Source: Paraburkholderia panacisoli (GTDB lineage Bacteria > Pseudomonadota > Gammaproteobacteria > Burkholderiales > Burkholderiaceae). Taken from it: 64,000 nt of DNA. Of this stretch, positions 44,297-53,485 are shown in pieces (position 1 is the stretch's first letter; every line of letters starts with the position of its first letter). Where the stretch lies: assembly GCF_008369935.1 (NCBI RefSeq), contig NZ_VTUZ01000018.1, forward strand, positions 1 to 64,000, read 5' to 3'. Both the position numbers and the translations under genes were made by a program. Below the pieces are notes generated by a model, which had not been told where the DNA came from, ran no database searches, and saw only the letters and a program-made list of their open reading frames with translations.

Positions 44297-45673
44297 ATGG
44301 AATCGGTCACGACGCATCGCGCAGTACCCGCAGCCGCCGGCGCAGCCCCGGCATCTTCGACCATGGCGGCGGACACGAAATCTTTCCGGCAGCGCTGGTG
44401 GCGCGTGTTCGATACCCGCATCGGCGCGTTGCCGCTGCCCGTGTATTGCGTGCTGCTCGTCGTGCTGGGCGCGATGACGCTCAAAGGCAAACTCGCGTCC
44501 GACCTGCCTACCGGCATCGCGCTGGTGACGGTCGGCGGCTTCAGTTGCGCGGAGTTGGCCAAACGCATTCCGTGGGTTCGTCATATTGGCGCGACTTCCA
44601 TCTTCGCCGCGTTCATCCCGTCGATGCTCGTGTACTACAAGGTCATGCCGGCGCCGGTAGTCAAAGCCGTCACCGACTTCACGAAGAGCTCGAACTTCCT
44701 CTATCTGTTCATCGCGGCGATCATCGTGGGCAGTGTGCTCAGCATGGACCGCCGCACGCTCATCAAAGGCTTCGTGCGCATCTTCATTCCGGTTGCGAGC
44801 GGCTCGGTTGTCGCGGCGCTGGTGGGCACCGGGGTGGGGACGGCGCTCGGCCTCGATGCGAAGCATGCGCTGTTCTTCGTGGTCGTGCCGATCATGGCGG
44901 GTGGCGTCGGCGAAGGCGCGTTGCCGCTCTCGGCGGGTTACGCGCAGATCATGGGCGCAGAGCAGGGACCGCTATTTGCCCAGGTGCTCTCCGCGGTGAT
45001 GCTCGGCAATATCGCCGCGATCTGTTGCGCGGGTCTGCTGAGCTACCTCGGCACGCGCCGGCCCGACTGGACCGGCAACGGCCGTCTGACCGTGGCCGAG
45101 GACAACGACGCCGGCATGAACCCGGCTCCGCTGTCGTTCGAGTTCGATGTCAGTTCCGTCGCCGCGGCAGGCGCGACCGCGATTGCGTTGTACCTGCTCG
45201 GTGTGCTGAGCCATCAGCTGTTCGACTGGCCCGCGCCCGTCGTCATGCTCGTGCTCGTGGTGGCGGCGCAACTGTTCCAGGTGGTGTCGCCGCGTGTTCG
45301 CGGCGGCGCGCGCTTCATGTACAGCTTTTTCTCGACCGCGGTCACGTATCCCTTGATGTTCGCCATCAGCGTGGCAATGACGCCGTGGGGCGAAATCGTC
45401 ACCGCCTTCCACTGGGTGAACATCGTCACGGCGGTGTCCACCGTGTTGGCGCTGATCGTGACGGGCTTTGTGGTCGGGAGGCTGGTCGGCATGTACCCGG
45501 TGGAATCGGCGATCGTCAATGCGACGCATAGCGGACTCGGCGGCACCGGCGACGTAGCGATCCTGACCGCGGCCAACCGGATGGAGCTAATGCCGTTTGC
45601 GCAGATCGCGACGCGCATCGGCGGAGCCATCACCGTGATGACGGCGTTAGCGGCTTTTGCGTATCTGCGCTGA
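44297..45673 (+). CDS. 2-hydroxycarboxylate transporter family protein (CitS/CimH/MaeN type)
   Basis: The product is 458 residues from ATG 44297 (ACGGAGAC upstream); earlier in-frame ATGs at 44258-44279 lack a site. The family's paired GGxG loops are present: AGGVGEGALPLSAGY and GLGGTGDVAILTAANRMELMPFAQI (positions about 196-210 and 414-438). 2HCT carriers take up citrate, malate or related 2-hydroxyacids with Na+ or H+. Together with a CoA transferase and a CitE-like lyase it suggests use of a 2-hydroxy dicarboxylate such as citramalate. Confidence 0.9.
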   Translation: MESVTTHRAVPAAAGAAPASSTMAADTKSFRQRWWRVFDTRIGALPLPVYCVLLVVLGAMTLKGKLASDLPTGIALVTVGGFSCAELAKRIPWVRHIGATSIFAAFIPSMLVYYKVMPAPVVKAVTDFTKSSNFLYLFIAAIIVGSVLSMDRRTLIKGFVRIFIPVASGSVVAALVGTGVGTALGLDAKHALFFVVVPIMAGGVGEGALPLSAGYAQIMGAEQGPLFAQVLSAVMLGNIAAICCAGLLSYLGTRRPDWTGNGRLTVAEDNDAGMNPAPLSFEFDVSSVAAAGATAIALYLLGVLSHQLFDWPAPVVMLVLVVAAQLFQVVSPRVRGGARFMYSFFSTAVTYPLMFAISVAMTPWGEIVTAFHWVNIVTAVSTVLALIVTGFVVGRLVGMYPVESAIVNATHSGLGGTGDVAILTAANRMELMPFAQIATRIGGAITVMTALAAFAYLR

Positions 45674-45918
45674 TCAGGGCCGGCTTTCGCGTCCGGAGGC
45701 TTCAGCCGGTTCATATGAAATTCTTCGCGTGCAGCGATACAGACTTGTGCGCCTGGGTCGGCTCGGTCGGAGGCGCGAGCCGCCTTCATGCCGCACTACC
45801 TGCGCAAAACCGGCAGTAGATCAAACCCCGCTCCAACTGCTTATGGCAAGATTGGCGATCAGCGTCGGGCAAAGCGTGGCCGCGTCGCCGGATCAACGAG
45901 TCTTCGCAGGAGAACGGT

Positions 45919-47223
45919 ATGGCACGCATCATCGGCGGCATCGCCGCCTCGCACACACCCACCATCGGGTTCGCTTTCGACAAGAACAAGCGCGACGATC
46001 CGGTCTGGGCGCCGATCTTCGAGAATTTCGCGCCGCTCGCCGCATGGCTCGCCGACAAGCGTCCCGATGTGATCGTCGCCATTTACAACGATCACATCAC
46101 GTCGTTCTTCTTCGATCACTACTCGGCGTTCGCGCTGGGCGTCGGCGCGCAATGGCCGGTCGCGGACGAGGGCGGCGGCGCGCGCGATCTGCCGCCGATC
46201 GACGGGCACCCGGGACTGGCCGCTCATATCGGTAAGTCGCTGATGACCGAGGAATTCGACATGTCCTTCTTTCAGGGCAAGACGCTCGATCACGGCTGTT
46301 TTTCGCCGCTGTCCATGTTGTGCCCGCACGAGCCCGAATGGCCAGTGAAGCTGGTGCCGCTGCAGATGGGCGTGCTGCAATTGCCGATGCCCAGCGCGCG
46401 CCGATTCTATAAGCTGGGCCAGGCGCTTAGACGCGCGATCGAAAGCTATCCTGAGGATCTGAAGGTCGCGATCCTTGCGACCGGAGGCCTGTCCCATCAG
46501 GTGCACGGCGAGCGTGCAGGCTTTAACAACGTCGAATGGGACCAGCGCTTTCTCGATCTCTTCGAGCGCGATCCCGAGCAACTGGCCGAGATGACGATTG
46601 CCGAATATGCCGAACTCGGCGGCTACGAAGGCGCGGAAGTCGTGATGTGGCTGACCATGCGCGGCGCGCTGTCCGCTAATGTCGTTTGCAAGCACCGCAG
46701 CTATTACCTGCCGTCGATGGCGGGCATCTCGACCGCGATCTACGAAGGCGAAGAGGGCGCGGCGAACGCCGCGATCGTCGAGCGCCACCGGCAGCGGATG
46801 GCCGTTCAACTGGCGGGCGCCGAGAAGCTCGAAGGCACGTATCCGTTTTCGATCGAAGTGGCCGTGCGCGCGTTCCGGATCAACGAGTATTTGCACAAGC
46901 TGGTCGAGCCGGCTCACCGCGAGGCGTTCGTGCGCGATCCCGAGGCGAGCTTCGAGGCGGCCGGATTGTCGGATGAAGAACGCGATATGCTGCGTCAGCG
47001 CGACTGGCGCGGCCTGCTGCACTACGGCGTGATTTTCTTCATGCTGGAGAAGCTGGGCGCGGTGGTCGGCGTGTCGAACCTGCATATCTACGCCGCAATG
47101 CGCGGCGAAACGCTGGAGGCGTTCCAACGCACGCGAAACGCGCCGGGCGCGTTGTACTCGGTGGCGGGTAAGACCGCGGGCAAGCTCGAGTGGGATGGCG
47201 CGGAGAAAGGCAACGCCGAATAA
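45919..47223 (+). CDS. galA: Gallate dioxygenase (fused LigB/LigA type)
   Basis: The product is 434 residues. The N-terminal LigB-like catalytic domain has iron ligands H12 (SHTPTIG), H59 (YNDHITSFFFDHYSAF) and E240 (YEGAEV), and the catalytic His193 (LSHQVHGER). A C-terminal LigA-like domain follows from about residue 285. The architecture, length and sequence match GalA of P. putida and DesB of Sphingobium. It opens gallate by extradiol 4,5-cleavage to 4-oxalomesaconate. AGGAGAACGGT precedes the ATG. The 245 bp before it may hold its own promoter. Confidence 0.95.
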   Translation: MARIIGGIAASHTPTIGFAFDKNKRDDPVWAPIFENFAPLAAWLADKRPDVIVAIYNDHITSFFFDHYSAFALGVGAQWPVADEGGGARDLPPIDGHPGLAAHIGKSLMTEEFDMSFFQGKTLDHGCFSPLSMLCPHEPEWPVKLVPLQMGVLQLPMPSARRFYKLGQALRRAIESYPEDLKVAILATGGLSHQVHGERAGFNNVEWDQRFLDLFERDPEQLAEMTIAEYAELGGYEGAEVVMWLTMRGALSANVVCKHRSYYLPSMAGISTAIYEGEEGAANAAIVERHRQRMAVQLAGAEKLEGTYPFSIEVAVRAFRINEYLHKLVEPAHREAFVRDPEASFEAAGLSDEERDMLRQRDWRGLLHYGVIFFMLEKLGAVVGVSNLHIYAAMRGETLEAFQRTRNAPGALYSVAGKTAGKLEWDGAEKGNAE

Positions 47224-47315
47224 ATCGGAGCGCCTCTCACTACACTCGATGCAGGAGGGTACGTAGCAGGCCGGCCCCGCAGGGCCGTCCCGGTCACTGC
47301 GTAGTTGAAGCCTGC

Positions 47316-49073
47316 TTACGGCGCCGCGACGCCTTGGGTCTTCGCGGTGTACGACTTGTAGAAGCTCGAACCGGCCCATGCAGGTGCCGATGCGGTGTAC
47401 AACGGTGCGCCTTGCGTGTAGTTCGCGCCGTCGTGCCAGTCACCGGAACCGGTGAACTTCGCTACCGCCGGATACGGGTACACCGGACGAGTCGCCGTCA
47501 CTGCGTTCGACGAATTGGTCTGATACGTCATCACCGCATTCGGAGCCTTGGCCTGCTCGACCCAGCCGGTCATCTGCGACACCAGGTCGATGTTGGGGAA
47601 GCCTTCGCCGCCGCCGCAGTGGCCGACACCCGGCACGACATACAGCCGCGCGAACTCGTTGACGTTCGACTCGCCCATCGTGCTTTGCATGGACTCGTAG
47701 TAAGCGATCGTGAAGAGCGGCGAGATGTGCTGGTCAGCCCAGCCGTGCCACAGGATCAGCTTGCCGCCGGCCTTCTGGAACGCGGACAGGTCGGGGCTCG
47801 TCGCATCGTTCAGCGGGTGGTTCGCCTGCAGATAGATCGGATAGAAGCTCGCGTCCTGATAGCCGAAGCTGTCGATGGTCGGCATGCTCGGCGAACCCGT
47901 GAAGATCAGGTTGTACGCCCCGGTCACGATCGAGTAGCTGAACAGGCCCGTGACAGGCACCGGCGTATCCGTCGAGTTCGTGGTCGGTACTTCGACGCCG
48001 ATCCAGTTGGCTTCCGAACCATATTGCGGCGACCCGGCCAGCATGCGCTCACCGGTTGTGGCATCCGTCGGGCCGCTGTAGATCCTGGTCGCGGTCGCGA
48101 CTTCGGCCGCCGTCAGGCAGTTGCTGGTGCTCGTCGCGCCGCTCGCGCACTGGATCGTTGCCGGGTCAAAGTGGCAGGTGCGCGGATCGGCCAGCAGGCC
48201 GTCGGGTACGCCGGTTTGACCACCGCAAGCTGCGACCACGGCCTTGTGCAGCACCTGAGCCTTGTCGGCGTAGAGCACGGCTTTGCCGGTGCTGTCGCCG
48301 GTGGTGCTGTTCGACTTCACGCTCCAGCCGTGATACAGCGAGTTCTGGATCTGGAAGTGAGCGGCCGGGGCGCCGGCGATGATGCCGTTATAGTCGGTCG
48401 GGTAACGCTGCGCGGCCATCAGTGCTTCGCGGCCGCCATCGGAGCAACCCACGAAGTACGAAAACTTCTGCGCCTGACCGTAATAGGCCTGGATCAGCTT
48501 CTTCGCCGCGAGCGTCGTGATGTGCTGGCCGCGGTACGCAAAGTCAGCCTGCTTTTGCGGGTCCGTGGTCCAGGCGGAGCTTTGGCCCGAGTGACCCATG
48601 TCGGTCGCTGCTGTCACGAAGCCGCCTTGCTGCACGAGCGGGCAGGTGTAGCTGAAGCTGAACGAGCTTTGCTTGGTCGGATCGCTCAGGTTGCCGCACA
48701 GGCCGCCGCAGCCCAGTTCCGCGAAACGTTGCGTCCAGGTGTTGACGGGCAGCGCGACTTCGAAGGTGTTCGACGGCGCGAGCGTGCCTTTCACCGTGCA
48801 GAAGTTGACGGTGGCGCCATTGAGCGTGGCCGCGGTGACGGTAGCCGAGGTGATCGAGCTGCCTGCGCCGCCGATGTCGGTGATGTCGATCGAAGCCAGC
48901 TTCGAACAATCGACGACCGGATTGACGACCGCCAGCGGAGTGGGGGAAAGACCGCCACCGCCGCCACAGGCGGCGACAAGGGCGGCGCTCACGCAGACGG
49001 TGAACAGTGTCAGCAGCGAGGCTTTGCGCGCATGAACGCGTGCGAGCAGCCCGAAGGAATGCAGAGCTCTCAC
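47316..49073 (-). CDS. Tannase/feruloyl esterase-family lipoprotein
   Basis: GTG start at 49073 with AAGGAG seven bases upstream; 585 residues. Signal with lipobox ALVAAC (C36) followed by GGGGG. It has the tannase CS-D-HC set: C210-S211 (GCSDGG), D447 (HGWADQHIS) and H485-C486 (GVGHCGGG). It should hydrolyse galloyl or feruloyl esters outside the cytoplasm. It is convergent with gallate dioxygenase and the gallate permease lies beyond its 5' end, so tannase activity on gallate esters is favoured over feruloyl esterase. Confidence 0.9.
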   Translation of the reverse strand: MRALHSFGLLARVHARKASLLTLFTVCVSAALVAACGGGGGLSPTPLAVVNPVVDCSKLASIDITDIGGAGSSITSATVTAATLNGATVNFCTVKGTLAPSNTFEVALPVNTWTQRFAELGCGGLCGNLSDPTKQSSFSFSYTCPLVQQGGFVTAATDMGHSGQSSAWTTDPQKQADFAYRGQHITTLAAKKLIQAYYGQAQKFSYFVGCSDGGREALMAAQRYPTDYNGIIAGAPAAHFQIQNSLYHGWSVKSNSTTGDSTGKAVLYADKAQVLHKAVVAACGGQTGVPDGLLADPRTCHFDPATIQCASGATSTSNCLTAAEVATATRIYSGPTDATTGERMLAGSPQYGSEANWIGVEVPTTNSTDTPVPVTGLFSYSIVTGAYNLIFTGSPSMPTIDSFGYQDASFYPIYLQANHPLNDATSPDLSAFQKAGGKLILWHGWADQHISPLFTIAYYESMQSTMGESNVNEFARLYVVPGVGHCGGGEGFPNIDLVSQMTGWVEQAKAPNAVMTYQTNSSNAVTATRPVYPYPAVAKFTGSGDWHDGANYTQGAPLYTASAPAWAGSSFYKSYTAKTQGVAAP

Positions 49074-50329
49074 GCTTGTCTCCTTGTGTTGTTGTCGAGC
49101 ATCGGAACCACACGTGTGCGTGCGGACCGCATGACGCATTCGTGGTTTGCGTGTTGCCTACTTATCTTCATGGATTCACATCTCCTCTTTTAATGCTTCG
49201 TTTCCCAAAAAAGTCTTTTTAGATCGTCGATCGTTCCGGCGCTTGTCGATCATTCGCGATGCGATGACGCGCACCAGCAGCCGACGACGATTCCCATCGA
49301 ATCGTCGTGCGCACGCCTGCGTATCACTTGAGGATCAATCGAAGTTAGTTAAGATGTCTAACTTGTTTTGGGTCGTGGCTGGGAAAAGCCGGGCAACCCT
49401 CCGATGTGCTGTCGTTCACTCTTGTTTTTCCCCTTTCTCTTCCACAGTAGATGCACTGAACAACGCGAAAGATGTGCAGCCTCGACATGTGACCCCGCTC
49501 GCTGAGTTTGGACGCGACGTTAGCCGGGCAGGGAAGCGCGTGAAATCGGGGGTTAACCAGAATGATGCGGAAGCGGGCCGCCGAGCAACGCGTAAAAGAC
49601 ACCCTGCCGGTTCGAACAGCGCCGCGCGCAGGACCGCCGCACAAGCATTTCGCTCGTCGCTGCGACATGCGGATCTCGCGACTGCCGCTCGCCTGCACGA
49701 CGACACGCAATAATTTTTTTAGATGGGGAAAGAGATTGAAAGAGATTGAAATTGACGGCGCGGCTGGCCGGCTTTGTCGCGCTATGGCGCTTCGATTGAA
49801 GCGGCGTTCACTTTTCCATTCGCACGCAGTTGTCCCTACGAAGCCGAAGCTCTCGCGACATAAGGTTGTCGCCGCGAGTGGACAAATGAAAACGTGCGGT
49901 TGGTGGAAAGCAACTGGCGCATGTGTGCCCGTATCTTGAAGCGGGAAAAAAGCGTCGGCTCAACTGTCCTTTCTATGCGACTTCGTTCCCGAGCCATCTG
50001 ATCTGCTTATCGGGGTGTTCTTCAGCGGGCATTCGCCGGGGCCACCGGCAAGGGCCCCAGGATTGCGCCACAGCCTTATCCGAATGGCATTTGAAGGCGT
50101 TTTCGCCACTGCGGCGGTGCTATGCGGAACACCAGAAACCCGGATACTTCCTCAACACATCTGGTTAACCCGCCCCTTTGAAGCCGGAGGGCGAACCGCT
50201 ACCTTCAGTTCGGGTCATCTGGAAATGCTATATGAGGCACCACGACATGACGGGTAGCGCAATCAACGGGAGCAAAGCGAAGTGCTTTGAGCGCGCGATA
50301 AGACCAATGAAGGAGACAGGAGAAATCTG
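49074..50329. other. Long spacer between tannase and MFS genes
   Basis: It has promoters for both directions and one clear palindrome (49342-49364). Several short frames exist; the longest (49147-49713, plus) has no recognisable domain and Arg/Ser-heavy frame-shadow composition. No gene remnant was identified. Confidence 0.45.
49342..49364. promoter_or_regulatory. Inverted repeat, candidate operator
   Basis: AAGTTAG and CTAACTT are exact 7-bp arms around 9 bases, with a second partial TTAG/CTAA symmetry inside. Such sites are typical of MarR-family dimers. It lies about 270 bp upstream of the tannase start, between tannase and the gallate-type permease. No MarR gene is in the window. Confidence 0.4.
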
Positions 50330-51691
50330 ATGACAAGTGGAATGACGAGCGGTAAGAGAATAGACATCAAGGCGTTCATCGACGAACGGCCGATCTCGCT
50401 CTATCAGTGGCTACTGGTGGCGCTGTGTTTTCTGATCGTGACGGCCGACGGCATGGACGTCGCCATCATGGGTTTTGTCGCGCCTTCCATCATTCACGAC
50501 TGGGGCATTTCGCGGCCCGCGTTCGGCCTCGTGATGAGCGCGGCGCCGATCGGTCTGGTGATCGGTGCGCTGACAGCGGGGCCGGCATCGGACCGCATCG
50601 GCCGCAAGTGGGTGTTGATTACGTCGGTGTTTCTGTTCGGCGTGTTCACGATCGCGACAGCGTTCACGCAATCGCCGGGCGCCATGGCGCTGCTGCGGCT
50701 TCTGACGGGTATCGGCCTCGGCGCCGCGATGCCGAACTCGACGACGCTGCTCTCCGAGTATGCGCCGCAGCGCAAGCGCGCATTGCTGATCACCATCATG
50801 TTCACGGGCTTCAACCTCGGTTCGGCTTTGATCGGCTTTGCTGCCGGCTGGCTGATTCCGGTTCATGGCTGGCGCTCGGTGCTGCTTTTCGGCGGCGCGC
50901 TGCCGCTGGTGCTGATCCCGTTCCAGATCTGGCTGTTGCCGGAATCGGCCCGTTTGCTCGCAGTGCGCGGTGCATCGTCCCAGCGTATCGGCGCGGTCCT
51001 CGGCCGGGTCTGCGGTGAGCGCTTTGCCGGCGACGAAGTGTTCGTCTCCACTGAACCGCCGCTGCCGACGCGCAAGCCGATCGGCGTGCTGTTCTCGCAA
51101 GGCTACGGCTCGATGACTCTCGCGCTGTGGGTCACGTATTTCATGGGCCTGCTCGTCATCTACCTGCTGACCGGCTGGCTGCCCACGCTGATGAAGGACG
51201 CCGGGCTGACCGTCACCGCGGCCGCCAACATTACGGCGATGTTCCAGATCGGCGGAACGATCGGCGCGGTTCTGGTCGGCTGGGTGATGGACAAGGTCCG
51301 CCCCGCTCCGGTGATCAGCGCGGCATACCTGGGCGGCGGTCTGTGCGTGCTGGGATTGGGTTACATCGGTGCGTTGTCTTCGTCGCTGGCGTTGCTGGTG
51401 TTTGCCGCGGGCTTCTGCATGAGCGGTGCGCAGACCGGCCTGAACGCGTATGCGCCCGGCCGTTACCCGACGGTGGCGCGTGCCACGGGCGTAAGCTGGA
51501 TGCTCGGCATGGGCCGCTTCGGCAGCATCTTCGGCTCGGCAATCGGCGGTGCGTTGCTCGGCTTCGGATGGCAGTTCGGCGCGATTCTCGCGATGCTCGC
51601 GATCCCCGCTACACTGGCTGCAATCGCTATCCTGGTGAGTCAGCGCGTGAGCGCCAGCGAGGCTGCGGCAAGTCCGAACACGGCACATTGA
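50330..51691 (+). CDS. MFS aromatic acid:H+ symporter (PcaK/GalT type)
   Basis: The product is 453 residues with twelve helices. It has DGMDVAIMGFVAP in helix 1 (the AHS family DGxD motif) and GPASDRIGRKWVL after helix 2. It is first in an operon with LigJ and LigK, so gallate is the probable substrate. GACAGGAGA precedes the ATG. Confidence 0.9.
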   Translation: MTSGMTSGKRIDIKAFIDERPISLYQWLLVALCFLIVTADGMDVAIMGFVAPSIIHDWGISRPAFGLVMSAAPIGLVIGALTAGPASDRIGRKWVLITSVFLFGVFTIATAFTQSPGAMALLRLLTGIGLGAAMPNSTTLLSEYAPQRKRALLITIMFTGFNLGSALIGFAAGWLIPVHGWRSVLLFGGALPLVLIPFQIWLLPESARLLAVRGASSQRIGAVLGRVCGERFAGDEVFVSTEPPLPTRKPIGVLFSQGYGSMTLALWVTYFMGLLVIYLLTGWLPTLMKDAGLTVTAAANITAMFQIGGTIGAVLVGWVMDKVRPAPVISAAYLGGGLCVLGLGYIGALSSSLALLVFAAGFCMSGAQTGLNAYAPGRYPTVARATGVSWMLGMGRFGSIFGSAIGGALLGFGWQFGAILAMLAIPATLAAIAILVSQRVSASEAAASPNTAH

Positions 51692-51760
51692 GGCATGCGC
51701 GGCGCGCGCCGATCTCGCCGCAGCGCGCCGCTCCTGAAGTCAAATTTCTGAGGAGAGACG

Positions 51761-52786
51761 GTGATCATCGACATTCACGGCCACTACACCACCGCGCCGA
51801 AAGCGTTGGAGTCGTGGCGCAACCGCCAGATCGCGGGCATCAAGAATCCGTCTGAGATGCCGAAGGCGTCGGAATTGCAGATCAGCGACGACGAGCTGCG
51901 CGAATCGATCGAAAGCAATCAGTTGAAGCTGATGCGCGAACGCGGTCTCGATCTGACGATCTTCAGCCCGCGCGCGAGCTTCATGGCGCATCACATTGGC
52001 GACGCGCAGATTTCCAGCACATGGGCCGCGATCTGCAATGATCTGTGCTACCGGGTGAGCCAACTCTTTCCAGACAGTTTCGTTCCGGCGGCGATGCTGC
52101 CGCAAAGCCCCGGTGTGGACACTGCCACATGCATCCCGGAACTGGTCAAGTGCGTCGAGCAGTACGGCAATGTGGCGATCAATCTGAACCCCGATCCGTC
52201 GGGCGGCCATTGGACCAGCCCGCCGCTGTCCGATCGCTACTGGTATCCGATCTACGAGAGGATGGTCGAGTACGACATTCCGGCGATGGTTCACGTGAGC
52301 ACGAGTTGCAACGCGTGTTTCCATACCACCGGATCGCATTACCTGAATGCGGATACCACCGCGTTCATGCAGTGCCTGACGTCGGACCTGTTCCGCGACT
52401 TTCCGACCCTGCGCTTCGTCATCCCGCATGGCGGCGGCGCGGTGCCGTATCACTGGGGCCGTTTCCGCGGACTCGCGCAGGAGCTGAAAAAGCCGCTGCT
52501 GAAAGATCATCTGCTCAACAACATCTTCTTCGATACCTGTGTCTATCATCAGCCGGGCATCGATCTGTTGACCCGCGTGATCCCTGTCGACAACATTCTG
52601 TTCGCGAGCGAAATGATCGGCGCGGTGCGTGGCATCGATCCGGAGACGGGCCACTATTTCGACGACACGAAACGCTATATCGAAGCGGCGCACGTCGATG
52701 CGCAAGAACGTCACAAGATTTACGAAGGAAATGCGCGGCGTGTCTATCCGCGCCTGGATGCATTGCTTAAATCGAAGGGACAGTAA
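51761..52786 (+). CDS. ligJ: 4-Oxalomesaconate hydratase (LigJ type)
   Basis: GTG start with AGGAGAG upstream; 341 residues. It is an amidohydrolase fold with metal ligands in IDIHGHYTT at the N-terminus and VIPHGGGAVPYHWGR in the middle. Sequence and length agree closely with Sphingobium LigJ throughout, including PQSPGVDTATCIPEL and FASEMIGAVRGIDP. It hydrates the ring-cleavage product of gallate to 4-carboxy-4-hydroxy-2-oxoadipate. Confidence 0.95.
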   Translation: MIIDIHGHYTTAPKALESWRNRQIAGIKNPSEMPKASELQISDDELRESIESNQLKLMRERGLDLTIFSPRASFMAHHIGDAQISSTWAAICNDLCYRVSQLFPDSFVPAAMLPQSPGVDTATCIPELVKCVEQYGNVAINLNPDPSGGHWTSPPLSDRYWYPIYERMVEYDIPAMVHVSTSCNACFHTTGSHYLNADTTAFMQCLTSDLFRDFPTLRFVIPHGGGAVPYHWGRFRGLAQELKKPLLKDHLLNNIFFDTCVYHQPGIDLLTRVIPVDNILFASEMIGAVRGIDPETGHYFDDTKRYIEAAHVDAQERHKIYEGNARRVYPRLDALLKSKGQ

Positions 52787-52788
52787 TC

Positions 52789-53472
52789 ATGTATGAACTT
52801 GGAGTCGTCTATCGCAACATTCAGCGCGCGGACGCCGACGTTGCCGCGAAACTCGGCGCGCTCGGCTCGGCGACCGTGCACGAGGCGATGGGGCGCACGG
52901 GTCTGCTGAAGCCGTATATGCGGCCTATCTATGGCGGCGCGCGCGCGAGCGGCACGGCGGTCACGGTGCTGCTGCAACCGGGCGACAACTGGATGCTGCA
53001 CGTCGCGGCTGAGCAGATCCGCCCGGGCGACGTCGTCGTCGCCGGGGTCACGGCAGACTGCACGGATGGCTATTTCGGCGACCTGCTGGCGACGAGCTTC
53101 AAGGCGCGCGGCGCGCATGCGCTGATCATCGACGCCGGCGTGCGCGACGTGAGCGTGCTCACCGAGATGAACTTCCCGGTCTGGAGCAAGGCGATCTCCG
53201 CGAAAGGCACGGTCAAGGCGACGCTCGGTTCGGTGAACATTCCCGTGGTGTGCGCAGGCGCGCTGGTCACGCCGGGCGATGTGGTCGTCGCGGACGACGA
53301 TGGCGTGGTAGTGGTGCCCGCGGCGTCGGCGCAAGCAGTGCTCGAAAAGGCGGCCGCCCGCGAAGCAAACGAAAGCGAAAAGCGCGCAAAGCTGGCCTCC
53401 GGCGTGCTGGGTCTGGATATGTACAACATGCGCGGGCCTCTGGAACAGGCTGGGCTGCGCTACAAAGATTAA
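52789..53472 (+). CDS. ligK: 4-Carboxy-4-hydroxy-2-oxoadipate aldolase (LigK/ProA type)
   Basis: The product is 227 residues with an RraA-like fold. The conserved GDLLATS and IIDAGVRD motifs supply substrate-binding R119 and metal ligand D120. It splits CHA into pyruvate and oxaloacetate and can also decarboxylate oxaloacetate. It starts two bases after the ligJ stop, so the two are translationally coupled. Confidence 0.95.
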   Translation: MYELGVVYRNIQRADADVAAKLGALGSATVHEAMGRTGLLKPYMRPIYGGARASGTAVTVLLQPGDNWMLHVAAEQIRPGDVVVAGVTADCTDGYFGDLLATSFKARGAHALIIDAGVRDVSVLTEMNFPVWSKAISAKGTVKATLGSVNIPVVCAGALVTPGDVVVADDDGVVVVPAASAQAVLEKAAAREANESEKRAKLASGVLGLDMYNMRGPLEQAGLRYKD

Positions 53473-53485
53473 TAGGGCAGTCACC

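Noticed and set aside
49147..49713. 188-codon plus-strand frame in the tannase-MFS spacer
   Set aside because: No ribosome-binding site and no domain. It overlaps the presumed tannase promoter and the palindrome.
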